Shown here piece after piece: positions 26,373 through 36,000 of a stretch of 64,000 nucleotides of DNA; positions within the stretch are counted from its first letter, which is position 1; every line of letters begins with the position of its first letter. The position numbers and the translations under genes are program-made. The notes under the pieces were generated by a model that worked only from the letters and a program-made list of their open reading frames with translations, was not told the DNA's origin and did not search any database. The DNA is from Egaibacter danicus (GTDB taxonomy: Bacteria; Pseudomonadota; Gammaproteobacteria; Burkholderiales; Burkholderiaceae_C). Location: assembly GCA_016707075.1 (NCBI GenBank), contig JADJII010000004.1:362820-426819 (forward strand), written 5' to 3'.

Positions 26373-26398
26373 GCCGCTTGTCTCGTGGTACGCCGGCG

Positions 26399-27165
26399 TC
26401 AGTCGGCCTTGACCCCTGGGGCCAGTGCCATCCAGGAAGGCACGTACCCGCGCCCGGCTTCCGGGGCGGACTGCGCAATGGCTGCGAGCATGGCTTCGGT
26501 GAAAAAGCCGTGGTCGGCGGCCGCTCGGCGATGCGCGGCAGACCATGCATCAGGCGTAGTTGGTCAAGGGCGCGTTTTGCGCGATGCGCTCGGCCAGCTC
26601 AATCGCCTTGGCAAGCGCCTGGCCAGCTGGCACGTGGTATTGCGCCATGCCACTGCTCACGCCCTCAGCGGCCTTTGACACCCGGCCGGTGAGCATCATG
26701 CGTCCATCATGCGGTGGGCGCGACAGCTTGGGTACCCGCACCAGACCGCCGCCACCGACAAAATGCCGCGCGAGCCTTCCGGCAACGCAAAACGTGGTGT
26801 CGTCCGCCACCCGGATGTGGCAGGCACTGGCCAGCCCCAGCCCGCCGCCAACCACGGCGCCATGCAGCGCGGCGACGATCGGCACCGGAGCCGAATTCGA
26901 TGGTCGTGAGGATCTTGTGCCATGAGCGGGAGTGATACAGGCCCTCTGACGCGTCGCGGTCCTTGAGCTCCGAGAGGTCCAGGCCAGCACAGAAGTGATC
27001 GCCTTCGCCATCGACAACTGCGGCCAGGTGCTGGCGGGCATCTCCTCAAACCGCTGGCCGATGGCGGCCATGACCCTGCATCGCTGAGGGCGTTGCGCTT
27101 TTTGGGGCGGGACAAACAATGGAGATGGCCGTCTGGGTGTTCGACCGAAACGTGACCGTGATTCG
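26399..27165 (-). CDS. Enoyl-CoA hydratase/isomerase family protein (CouM-like), frameshifted
   Basis: A crotonase-fold enzyme of about 260 residues. Visible parts are RPKKRNALSDA, VMAAIGQRFEEMPAS, DHFCAGLDLSEL-like sequence, VPIVAALHGAVVGGGLGLAS with ACHIRVADDTTF, MMLTGRVYKAAEGVSSGMAQ and ALAKAIELAERIAQNAPLTN. The oxyanion-hole loop (GGGLGLA) is intact. In a beta-oxidative hydroxycinnamate pathway it would hydrate feruloyl-CoA; a combined hydratase/aldolase (Ech type) is the other option and cannot be excluded by sequence alone. It is the first gene of the operon. The start near 27165 is not resolved. Confidence 0.8.
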
Positions 27166-27298
27166 GATGTATAAGGGTCGGCGTACCTCAGCCTAGCCGG
27201 ATTTGAAGTACATTGATAAAGTTATGTTTAGTAACTAGTTGTGGCGCAGGGATTACGCCATGCAAGGCAACCTCCACTCAACATTCATCTGGAGCCGC

Positions 27299-28177
27299 AT
27301 GGACCACCACAACCTGATTGCCATCGACATCCACACCCACGCCGAAGTGAGCTGCCAGAACCCGTTCGACAACCACGGCGAGGAGTACGACCGCGCTACC
27401 GCCGACAAGTACTTCCGCAACAGCAAACGCCCCACGATTGAGGAGACCGTTGCGTATTACCGCGAGCGCAAGATCGGTCTGGTCATGTTCACGGTGGATG
27501 CCGAATCCAAGATGGGCCGCAAACGCCCATTCCGAACGGAAATCTGCGAAGCCGCGCAAAAAAACTCCGACATCATGATTCCGTTCGCCAGCATCGACCC
27601 GCACAAGGGCAAGATGGGTGCACGCGAGGCCGAACGGCTGATCAAGGACCACGGCGTGAAGGCTTCAAGTTTCACCCGACCGTGCAGGCTTAATACCCTT
27701 ACGACCAAGATGGCCTGGCCATGATCTACAGGTGATCCACGCGCACAACTGCCCGCAATCTTTCACACCGGGCACAGCGGCTTGGCAGCGGCATGCGGTG
27801 TGGTGGCGGCCTGCGCCTGGACTACAGCAACCCGATGCACCTGGACGACGTGGCGATCGATTTCCCGGACATGCAGATCGTCATGGCGCACCCCAGCTTC
27901 CGCTGGCAGGCGAGGCCTTGCGCCTGGCCACCACAAGCCCAATGTGTGGATCGACCTGAGCGGCTGGAGCCCCAAGTACTTTCCGAAGCAGCTGGTGCAG
28001 TACGCCAACACGATGCTCAAGGACCGCATCCTGTTTGGCAGCGACTACCCGCTGATCACCCCGGACCGCTGGATGAAGGATTTTGAAGAAGCGGGCTTCC
28101 GTCCCGAGGTGATGCCCGGCATCCTGAAAGACAACGCCATGCGGCTGCTAAGTCTGGATAAGTCTGGACGCCTATAA
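27299..28177 (+). CDS. Amidohydrolase-family protein, CouO-like beta-ketoacyl-CoA hydrolase, frameshifted
   Basis: A metal-dependent amidohydrolase_2 family protein of about 290 residues. It begins MDHHNLIAIDIHTHAEVSCQ, where HTH provides the first metal ligands. FASIDPHKGKMGAREAERLI and a KGFKFHP-like piece follow, then DFPDMQIVMAHPSF, KPNVWIDLSGWSPKYFPKQL and RILFGSDYPLITPDRW with the catalytic Asp. In Rhodococcus and relatives CouO, of this family, hydrolyses the aryl beta-keto-thioester to a hydroxybenzoate and acetyl-CoA. It is divergent from the hydratase-Fcs-SDR genes, which supports that role, but related decarboxylases exist. Indels break the frame between about 27660 and 27950. Confidence 0.75.
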
Positions 28178-28181
28178 AATA

Positions 28182-28227
28182 ATAGCTACCTGCGCATATT
28201 CGACGAGACCGCTGGAGGCGCATATTT
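28182..28227 (+). repeat. Dispersed short repeat, copy D
   Basis: Reads ATAGCTACCTGCGCATATT, then CCGCTGGAGGCGCATATTTC. It starts five bases after the amidohydrolase stop codon. Confidence 0.6.
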
Positions 28228-28251
28228 CCCTAGGTATTTCCCCTTAATTTT

Positions 28252-28590
28252 CTACACAGATGGGCGACCAGCCAGGGCAATCCATGCAAGGTTGCCACAC
28301 CCGCCGCCACGGTGACCAGCATGTTGCCGCTTCCCGGTGGATAGGCAATCACCTGTAGCCGTGAGCGGCCGCATAACGCGGCCAGGGCGCCTTAGGCCTG
28401 CTACCTGGCCCGTTCACCTCATCCACGCCACAGAAAACGTAAGACTCACAAGATGGCCGGCACCATCAGCCTGAGCGAGTGCTCCAGCCAGGCGGCATGT
28501 CCCGGTTGGCAAACAACAGGCCGATGAACGAACAACGGATCAGAAAAGTGCCCAGAGCAAGGCCCAGAATCACTATCCAGCTTTGCGTGT
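28252..28590 (-). CDS. azlD: Branched-chain amino acid exporter small subunit AzlD, damaged frame
   Basis: Small membrane protein of about 110 residues. The best piece is SWIVILGLALGTFLIRCSF with GLLFANRDMP, then a PWLEHSLRLMVPAIL stretch, which matches AzlD (the conserved LPPWVERALRYVPPAVL pattern). With AzlC it exports branched-chain amino acids in other bacteria. The downstream half is badly broken by indels, and only its hydrophobic nature is clear. The end at 28252 (GRPSV then stop) is likely. Confidence 0.6.
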
Positions 28591-29367
28591 GTCCAAATCA
28601 CGATCCTTCTCCGAAATCAGTCCCGCCATCAGACCAAACAGGCAGGCCGCGATCAGTCCGAGTTTGAGTGGCAGCGAGAACAGCAACACGCTGGCGAAAC
28701 TGCCCGCCACCACGCAGCGGCGGCGGTGGGCAGGCTGCCGGATGGACGTGCTGCAATGGCGATGAACGACGGCTGGCAGCGCCGGCACGGCGAACTCAGT
28801 TGCTATGCTTGTCGGCACGATGTGCCGCCGCGAAAAAGATGCCAGGGGCAGAACACCAGCCAGGTGCCCGGTTGGCCAGAACACCCCTGTCAATGACCCC
28901 GGCTAGTAGGCAATGATGCGCGGATCTTCGGGTTCTTCTTCGCGCTTTGCATGAAGGCTAAACTATTTCACCTGAAAAGCGGCGATCAGCATGCGCCGCT
29001 GGCCGGTAGTAACTAGCCTTATGCTGAATAGCGCACCTTGGCGCTCAGGCTGCGCGCCTGTAAACCGCCATGCGCAGGTTGAATCACGCAGCCCGTACCA
29101 AAATGGCAACCAAGCGATGCCGAATTCTGGATGAACTGCGTGACGACCGCCATGGGAAGACCCGGGGCAAAAAGTATGGTCGCCACCACGTGGCCTGGCA
29201 GGCCAGCGCGGCCCTGGTTGTCGGAAACCGGCGTTGACGAGAGCCACTGCCGAACAACTGGCGAGACGGAGGAAGGTATGACGTGGCAACGAGAACCGCT
29301 CCACGGACGCCAACCCAGAATGGGCGTGCGGTTTCGCCGGGACTTTGACCGCCCACTCTGGCTCCAT
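28586..29367 (-). CDS. azlC: Branched-chain amino acid exporter large subunit AzlC, damaged frame
   Basis: Membrane protein of about 250 residues rebuilt from several frames: ARPFWVGVRGAVLVATSYLP, AVVTQFIQNSASL, the family signature GCVINLRMAVYSAALSAKVR (the NLRH-like motif), TEFAVPALPAVVH and VLLFSLPLKLGLIAACLFGL. These follow the AzlC order. The start at 29367 lies about 10 bases after the gudD C terminus, so azlC and azlD seem to be in the gudD transcript. That pairing of an amino acid exporter with aldarate genes is unexpected. Confidence 0.65.
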
Positions 29368-29377
29368 CCGGGTTTGT

Positions 29378-30756
29378 CCAGCGCACCATGCAGGGTGATT
29401 TTGGGATTGAACTTCGAGTTGAACCAGGTACTGCATGGCGACGGAATCGTCGCGCTCTCGCCGGGCACCCCAGCCCGTGTTTCAAACTTAGAGCTGGTGG
29501 GCTTTTTCTGACTCCATCATGCTAACTCCCCTACGCCCAGGCCCGGTTTTTGGCGGGGACGGTGATGGCATAAAAAGTCCACAATCTGAAGCGGCCAGGT
29601 CTTTGGTCAGGCCTGCCCATCCCGCCGGATCCAGTGCGTGTCGGTAGGCGTGGTTAGCCCAGGCTGCTGCCGCGACGTGCGTGAAGATGGCCAGCGACAC
29701 ATCAAAGTGGTTGTTGGAATGCGAGCCCCAGGTCGCTTTGGCCAAAGATTTGGCACAGCTGCGCCACGCGCACCGAGGCCCTAGCGTCCAGAAATGCGGG
29801 TCGGCCACGGCGGCGGAATGTCTACCGATTGCGGCTGGATGGAATGCGCCATCTCGCGCCAGTCGGTGGCGATCATGTTGGTGGCGGTCAGCAAGCCGGT
29901 GGCGCGGCGGAATTCCGCCATCACTTCGCGGCCGAGAAAACACCACCTTCTGCGCCGGGCGGGTCTTCGGCATAAGCCATCACGCGTGTTTATCTTGTGC
30001 AGACAGGCGAACGGCGTCTTTCAGTAGCCAGCCGCCGCTGGGGTCCAGCGTGATGCGTGCGTCGAAACGCTCGTGCAGCGCCGATGGCTTTCCATTTCCT
30101 CGTCGCCGCTTAGCACGCCGCCGCTTGAGTTTGGAAGTCCTGAAGCCGTAGCGCTGGTGTGCGGCGGCCTCAACCAGACGCATCGATCGAACTTCGCGTC
30201 CATTCTGCGGGTTCATGGCGCAGGCGAAACGATCGTCGGCCATATCGGAGTTCCGACCGGTAAGGCAGGTCTGTCTTGTTGCGGTCTCTCCGTAAAACAG
30301 ATAACCCAGCACGGCGACACTGGCGCGCTCCCTTTGGCCGTCTCCCAGCAGGCGGCGACCGAACATTCAGAAACTGGCCCAGCAAATCGAGCAGGGCGCT
30401 TTCCACGGCGGTGACGGCATGAATAGCCACCCGCAATCAAAGGTCTGGTTGCCACGCCCGCCGCTGTCGCGTTCCGCAAACTTCACGCGCAGGGAGTTGA
30501 GCACGTCCAGGCGCCAAGTGTTGGCTGATGATCAACTCTCGCGTGCATCTTCCAGTGTCTGCCGGATTTTTTCGCCGCAGGGGACTTTCACCGACGCCGG
30601 TGTTGCCCGTGCTGTCCCGGTCAGGATGACCAGGTTGCGCGTGAAAAACGGGCGTGCGTCCGCTGAGGTTGGAGCAGCATGCCGTCCTGGCCGGGCGACA
30701 GGAACAACCCGCATCTGTGTGATGACGGGGCTGGTGGAAGGATTCGAATCAGGCAT
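29378..30756 (-). CDS. gudD: Glucarate dehydratase, damaged frame
   Basis: An enolase-superfamily dehydratase of about 450 residues that turns D-glucarate into 5-dehydro-4-deoxyglucarate. It starts MPDSNPSTSPVITQMRVVPV; later parts are HAVTAVESALLDLLGQFLNV, YGFRTSKLKGGVL (with the KxK catalytic pair region), a DPNGGW-like metal site, NMIATDWREMAHSIQPQSVD, and LADPHFWTLG. Next is TWGSHSNNHFDVSLAIFTHV with AAA, holding the catalytic His, and the end MQYLVPGWKFNPKSPCMVR. This tail is diagnostic of GudD. Many indels break it. It follows a GntR gene on the same strand. Confidence 0.85.
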
Positions 30757-30862
30757 AACTTCCCGGTTTGAAGGTTGGTATTCACCAGTCATCACACAAC
30801 TTGACGCAAGTCTTGAATTTGCCAGCAGACTCTGATGAAGCCGGCACAAGAAAGCCTACGCT

Positions 30863-31691
30863 CTATTTGACTGTGGTGACTCCGGTGATCTGGGTCTTGG
30901 CAAGCGTTCCCGCTGTTTTGACAAGTGCGTGACGCATGGCTTGCATGGGCAGCCACTGCGTCTCTGGTTGTGGATTGAAACAAAAATACTTTCGCCTCTT
31001 TGATGTGCTGAAATTGCCACCAGACGGCCCTCAGGTGCTGCGATGGTGGGTGTTTACCCGGTAGTGGAATGATCTTGGTGCACTGGGATGCTGCCCCTGC
31101 CGTCTAAATAGGTCGGAAAATGCTGGTTTCCAGCGCGCGCTACTTCCATGTGGAACTGGAAATCAGGTGGAACGGCATCCGAATCTCGGCCAAACTCGAG
31201 TCCTGGAACGCACGAAGGCCGCTTGCATGGGTCCAGATTGGGCCCAGGTCGCGCCTTTGTGCCGCTTGCCCGGCTGCTTCAGGCTTCGAGGTTGATGCGC
31301 AGTTCCAGAACCGGGGATCTACGCCAGCGACGGTGGATAGGTCCCTGAGCGGCGATTTTGAAATTGCCACCTTGTGCAGGCTCAATGACCAAAGCAGGCG
31401 ACGCCTATGGCGCGTCTCTACCAGGTCCGGACGCCTGCAGTTTGGAGCCTAGCGCCCCGGACAACCGTGCGGCTACGACGTCAAACCGGGTCATGATTTC
31501 TCCGCTTCGGTAGGCAGTTTGTCGCCGCCCCCGTTTGCCCACGGGTACACCTTCGCGGATATTGTTGCCAAGCCCTTCACACGATTTCCACTGACCAGAC
31601 CCAGACCGGCGAGGGCGACCCTGATTCTTCGGCCAGGATGCCAGGTTGACCGGAAGGCGGGAAGGCTAGGGTTTTGCATGAGGCTCATCAA
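30863..31691 (-). CDS. GntR-family (FCD/FadR subfamily) transcriptional regulator, damaged frame
   Basis: Regulator of about 250 residues recovered by joining frames: SIREGVLPVGDKLPTEAEIM then TRFDVSRT-like helix-turn-helix, LQASGLVETRHG-like wing, FVIEPAQGGNFKIAAQ, then the FCD ligand domain with LELRINLEAEAAGQAAQRR, DFQFHMEVARATGNQHF and ESIFVAIHNRETDAARAAMR. The Asp and His residues expected to bind a metal in FCD domains appear present. It lies between gudD and the divergent uronate dehydrogenase, the position of a UxuR/ExuR-like uronate sensor. That role is inferred. The start is uncertain. Confidence 0.7.
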
Positions 31692-31864
31692 AAAAAAAAC
31701 TTGACAGGCAAAGCAAGGTGGCTTTTAAAATTCAAGTCATCAGACACCGAAGACTGACATGCGGATCGTGCTCACTGTAGCAAACTTATCGAAATGTCTA
31801 GTCGTCAAAGAATCGGACCTGGCAATTGACCCCTCAGCTTCCCAAGTCCCTATATGACGATCAA

Positions 31865-32591
31865 ATGTTCTACAACCGGATCCTGATGACCGGCGCAGCA
31901 GGCAACCCCGGGCTTGCTTTGCGTGATCGCTCAAAGCCAACTGCAATGTGCTGCGCCTGTCGATCGCGCGGAATTCGGCCCGGCGGGTGATCGCGAGGAG
32001 GTTGTGCTGGGGCCTGTCCGATGCCGATGTGCTGGCCATGATGCAGGGGTGGATGCTTAGTGCATTTCGGCGGGGTGTCAACCAGGTCCCCGTTTTGCGC
32101 CCAACCTCTGCAGGCCAACATCATCGGCACGGCAACTTGTATGAGAGCGCACGCAGCAAACAGGGCGTCGACGGGTCGTGTTTTGCCAGTTCCAACCACG
32201 TCACCCGGCTTCTACACAGGCAGTCGGAAACGATCACGACCGACAGGCCTGCCCGTCCGGATGGGCTGTATGGTCCAAGCAAGGCTTTCGGCGAAGACAT
32301 TTCACGCATGCACTTTGATCTGCTTATGGAATCGAGACCGCCTGTGTGCGCATTGGCTCGGCCCCTACGGAGCCTCGTGACCGGCGCATGCTACACCTGG
32401 TTGATTTTGATGATCTGCATCGGCTCATCACCGCCCTGTTTGACGACACCTGTCTTGGCGCACACCATCATTTTTGGCATGTCCAACAATGCAGTCACCT
32501 GGGGACAACCCACGGGCTCGTCACGTTGGGTATGTGCCGTAGGATAGCTCGGACGTGTATCGGGGAAGCCGTGCCTGCACCCCATGCCTGA
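31865..32591 (+). CDS. udh: Uronate dehydrogenase (NAD-dependent epimerase family), damaged frame
   Basis: NAD-dependent oxidoreductase of about 265 residues that converts glucuronate or galacturonate to the aldaro-lactone. Visible after joining frames: MFYNRILMTGAAGNPGLALR (Rossmann loop), DAVVHFGGVSTEVPF-like sequence, ANIIGT, VFASSNHVTGFYRQSETITT, then DGLYG.SKAFGED (the YxxxK pair), RIGSA and TPVLGHTIIFGMSNNAVTWW. The order matches Udh of pseudomonads. The RxL and NH motifs that bind the uronate are consistent. It opens the plus-strand catabolic operon. Confidence 0.85.
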
Positions 32592-33632
32592 TCTGAGTGA
32601 TCCGGCGGTGCAGTTCAGGGTGGTGCGTTTGTGCGTACCGGCCCGTTTGGAGCAGATGTCGCCATGGCTGGAAGCCAGAGTGCTGTCCAGTTCCGCGGCG
32701 ATCGAGTGGGGAGAGTCTCCGGTATGGTCTGTTGCCGAGCAGGCTCGGTGCCGATTGATATTGAAGGCCGCCACATCCATCGATACTGACGGGGTACCAG
32801 GATCAAGAAAACCTGGGATACGCCAGAGCGCGGGCATTTTTGCCGTATATATGTAGCGCTCCTTTGACGGCGCCCGGTACCGAAGGCGATGTGAGTAGTC
32901 GCTTTTTTTGCAATGAGACCGGCGTTTTCCTCGTCCGAATTCTTGGCGCCGCCGCAGGTCAAAGTCAAATTGCTCGCTGGCAGACGCATCCCCGGCCGAA
33001 TATGAGCTTCAATGATGGCCGCTGTGACCGTCAAGGAAGGTTCTGGGTCAGCACGATGTGGGCACTGGACATGCGGACATGGCGCGCGCGCGCTCAGGTG
33101 GGCAGCGGCGTTTTGCTGTCTGGATGAAACGCCGGTTTGGGCGAAGCCGAAAATTGACGGATTGATCACACCCAATGGCATGGCACGTTCAGCCCGGATG
33201 AACGGTCACGTACTACCTCTCCGACTCTCATCCCACGGTGCAAAATCTGGGCGTTCGACTTTGATGCAAACGGCGAACCTGTCCGCCGGCCGCGATTTTG
33301 TGGATGCCAGCACCGCTGCCTGGCCGTCCCGATGGTGCCGCCGCTAGAATGACGGTCATTACCTGGATTTATGCGAATGACGCCGGGCAACTGCATCGCT
33401 TCAGTCCGGCAGGTGAATTGGTGTCGTCTGTAAGGTGCCGGTTTCGAAGCCTTCCATGCGTGATTCGGTGGCCAGATCCCCGGATGTGCTGCTGGTGGCG
33501 TCCATACCGCCTGCAGCCGCATCAGGCAACGACGCCTGCCTGGCGGAGTGGCGCCATGCACGCGCTGGATGCCGGCGTCCGCGGTTGCAGGAGCCATGTG
33601 TTTTCACGGTTTCCGGCACTGTGGCGATCTGA
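32584..33632 (+). CDS. SMP-30/gluconolactonase-like protein, damaged frame
   Basis: Beta-propeller lactonase of about 300 residues. Rebuilt pieces: VLSSSAAIEWGESPVWSVAE (metal-binding Glu in EGPVW-like context), RFFCNETGVFLVRILGAAA, NDGRCDRQGRFWVSTM, IDGLITPNGMAFS, YYLSDSHPTVQ, FDFDANGEPVRRRDFVD and PDGAAIDVEG. These are the SMP-30 metal ligands and blade repeats. It would open the aldarolactone produced by uronate dehydrogenase. It begins within the last bases of udh, suggesting coupling. The start and end are approximate. Confidence 0.8.
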
Positions 33633-33662
33633 ACCTGGTTCTGGAAAGAAGAAGAAAACCAA

Positions 33663-34938
33663 ATGAGTCATTGCCATCGCCGCCGTCAGGTCACGCCCAT
33701 TGCCATCAGCGATCCACCGCTTCTCAACGCAGCAGGGGCTTGCATGGCCGTTTTTTTTGGACTGCGCTCCATCATTGAAGTGGAAGGAGTCAATGGACTG
33801 CTTAGCTGGGTGAAACTCTTACGGTGATGCACCTTTGCTCGACCCACGCACGTACCCATGATTTCTGGTGGGTCTATCCGCATTCGACCTGAACGGGTTG
33901 TGGGCACGGGTGCTGGCACACACGCCTCAGGTGAACAGGTCTCACGTGGAAATGGAGCGGCACCCGGCTCGCTGGTTGGCAACCTGGTTAATCGCATTCT
34001 CGGCCTTTGAGGGTTGCATTCCTCCGACGCAGGCCGCACGTTGGGTACCCTCCCACTTGTGGAGTGCGGGGCGGCGCCGTCCGTAACAAGATGGTTTATT
34101 CAGCCTATCTCTTCTACAGAAATGGGATGTTTCGGTCGATCCCAAATACGCATCCGATCCTTATGGCCGAAGCCGTCAACCCGCAGCAGATCGTCGAGTG
34201 CCGTGGCAACGATTGACCAATATGGTTTTGAGAGCATCAAGCTCAAGGCGGGCGTGTTTACGATCCCCAGGCGGGAAGCGGACGCCATTCTCGCGCCTGA
34301 AGGCGGCTTTCCGACGCATCAACGCGCATTGATCCCAACAGCAACTGGACCAGGCAACAAGCTCGCGTGTTGCTTCCGAAAAGCTGGCTGGCTGCCTGGA
34401 GACTACTACGGAAGATCCCACGCCGACGCTGGAGGGTATGGCCGAGTTAACAAGCGACTGGCTTGCCGCTGGCAACCAACATGGTGTAACCAATTGGGCC
34501 GAGTTGCGGCGGAGGTGGAACTCAATTCTGTACAAATCCTGCTGTCTGACCATCACTAGAAGTGGTCTGCGCGCTGACGGGGGCAGCTGGCGCGTACCTG
34601 TCAGGCATTTGGCTTGGGTTTATCCATGCACTCCAAATGCATCGGGCATCAGCCTGATGGCCACGACGCATCTGGCGGCGTCGGTGCCACCACTCACCTA
34701 TGCTCTTTGCGATACACCCATTAACCGTGGCAGAGTGACGAAGTCCTGGTGGGCGGCAAAGTGCCTATCACGGGCGGGTGCGTCCACCCGACGGCAAGCC
34801 GGGTCTGGGCGTGGAACTCGATCACGATAAGCTGGCGACGGCGGTTGGAAGCCTATCAACGCTGCAGGATGCACGGGATTGTTACCTGACGTATGGCACA
34901 AATGCGCCTTTATCGGCCTGACCAGCAACCAGGTCTGA
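33663..34938 (+). CDS. Enolase-superfamily glucarate dehydratase-related protein, damaged frame
   Basis: A second glucarate-dehydratase-like protein of about 420 residues. Key pieces: VTPIAISDPPLLNAAGLHGP, EVEGVNGLLGLGETYGD-like, SAFDLNGLWARV, YGFESIKLKAGVF, a DPTPTLEGMAELT stretch and NQHGVTNWAELRR. Further on are VQILLSDHHYWGGL, FGLGLSMHSN, GISLMATTHLAASVPPLTYA and KPGLGVELDHDKLATAVG. The H in SMHSN and the KxK pair mark a functional enolase-type active site. It resembles GudX-like relatives more than GudD itself, so the sugar acid may differ from D-glucarate. It differs clearly from the gudD at 29378. Confidence 0.75.
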
Positions 34939-35018
34939 CCCGGTTCTGAACCAGAAGGCAACCGATTTTTATAATGGCTTTTTATTATACTTCTAGATTG
35001 ATCAAAGCAAAGGACACC

Positions 35019-35994
35019 ATAGATCCCAAGTTCTCCATTGGACCATCGTCTGACTCCCGGACTGTTTGTCTTTCCCACGTGTGTAACCGGCACGGACGAG
35101 CAGTGGCCACAATCCCAAAGGCTATCGGGCGAACGTCAGAACCAGCCTTCTATGGTGCAACACGGCGTTACATTTTGCCAGGGGCATCGCAATTTTACAT
35201 GGCTGACGGGCGATGAATCGCCGGCCATCGTCAAGACAGCGGTGCAAACTTGCCCAAGTGGCAGGGTGCCCCATCATCGCCGCCAGGTGCTGGCGGGCCA
35301 CACGTTCGTTCTACGCGATTGCCTATGTTCAGGAAGCCGAGCAGCAAAGGCGCACAGCATTGCTGTTGTGGCGCACTCACCTAATGATTTGACCAGAAAT
35401 GACCGCGGGAGGGTTGATTGCCCACACGTGGAAGCTGTAAGAAAATTAGCGAGAGATTCGGCGTCCGGGCCCCCAGCCGCAGCGTCTGCAAGCTCACGCC
35501 TTTGACTCGCTGGCGAGCACCGGCGGATCGTTTACGCTACAACCTCGATTGGCCCCAGGGACACGGCGTCGGCGATCGTGAAGCCATGGTTTTTCAATCT
35601 ATCAGCAGATGGGCGACCGGTTTTCCTGTTTACGGGTGGCCTGCAAACTGCTGAGAGTATATGCCGCGGCGTACAGGAAGGCGTGGGCAGCCCAGTGTAT
35701 TCATCGGCTGTGTTCAACCTCATTCCCCCAAGACCACCACCGCCGGATTTTTACCAGGCTGTGGACTCTGATGACTTGAGGAGCCAGCACCGGCTGTGCA
35801 TATTGATTTTCGTAAAATACCTAACTATTCACAACAAGATGCAGGTATACTGTACGAGTATAGTCCGAGGCGGGCGTCAGGATAGTGAATTCGACTACGC
35901 CGGACGTACGAGTAGCACCGCTGACGGATCTCAATGGGGGATGAGGTGGAGAGCTGGCTGGCCGCGTTGATCAACACTGCTCAGACCTCAGTAA
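35019..35994 (+). CDS. kdgD: 5-dehydro-4-deoxyglucarate dehydratase, damaged frame
   Basis: A class I aldolase-fold enzyme of about 305 residues that converts 5-dehydro-4-deoxyglucarate to 2,5-dioxopentanoate, with loss of water and CO2. Pieces: RLTPGLFVFP, VPAIVKTAVQTCPSGRVPII-like, HTFAIAYVQEAEQQG, VVAHLPNDLTQNDREGLIAH with VEAV, GRPVFLFTGGLQTAESI and GSPVYSSAVFNLIP. The C terminus rebuilds to ERLAALINTLRPQ with TAA at 35992. Ribosome site AAAGGAC precedes ATA GAT CCC at 35019, where ATG is expected. Strong context with gudD and the semialdehyde dehydrogenase. Confidence 0.8.
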
Positions 35995-36000
35995 ATCTTA

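Noticed and set aside
27299..28177. Naming the amidohydrolase as a 2,3-dihydroxybenzoate or ACMS decarboxylase
   Set aside because: The fold is shared, but gene neighbours (Fcs, hydratase, SDR, MarR) fit the CouO role better; sequence alone does not decide.
28963..29480. A separate unknown gene between gudD and azlC
   Set aside because: Reading all three frames shows that the pieces are the GudD C terminus and the AzlC N terminus.
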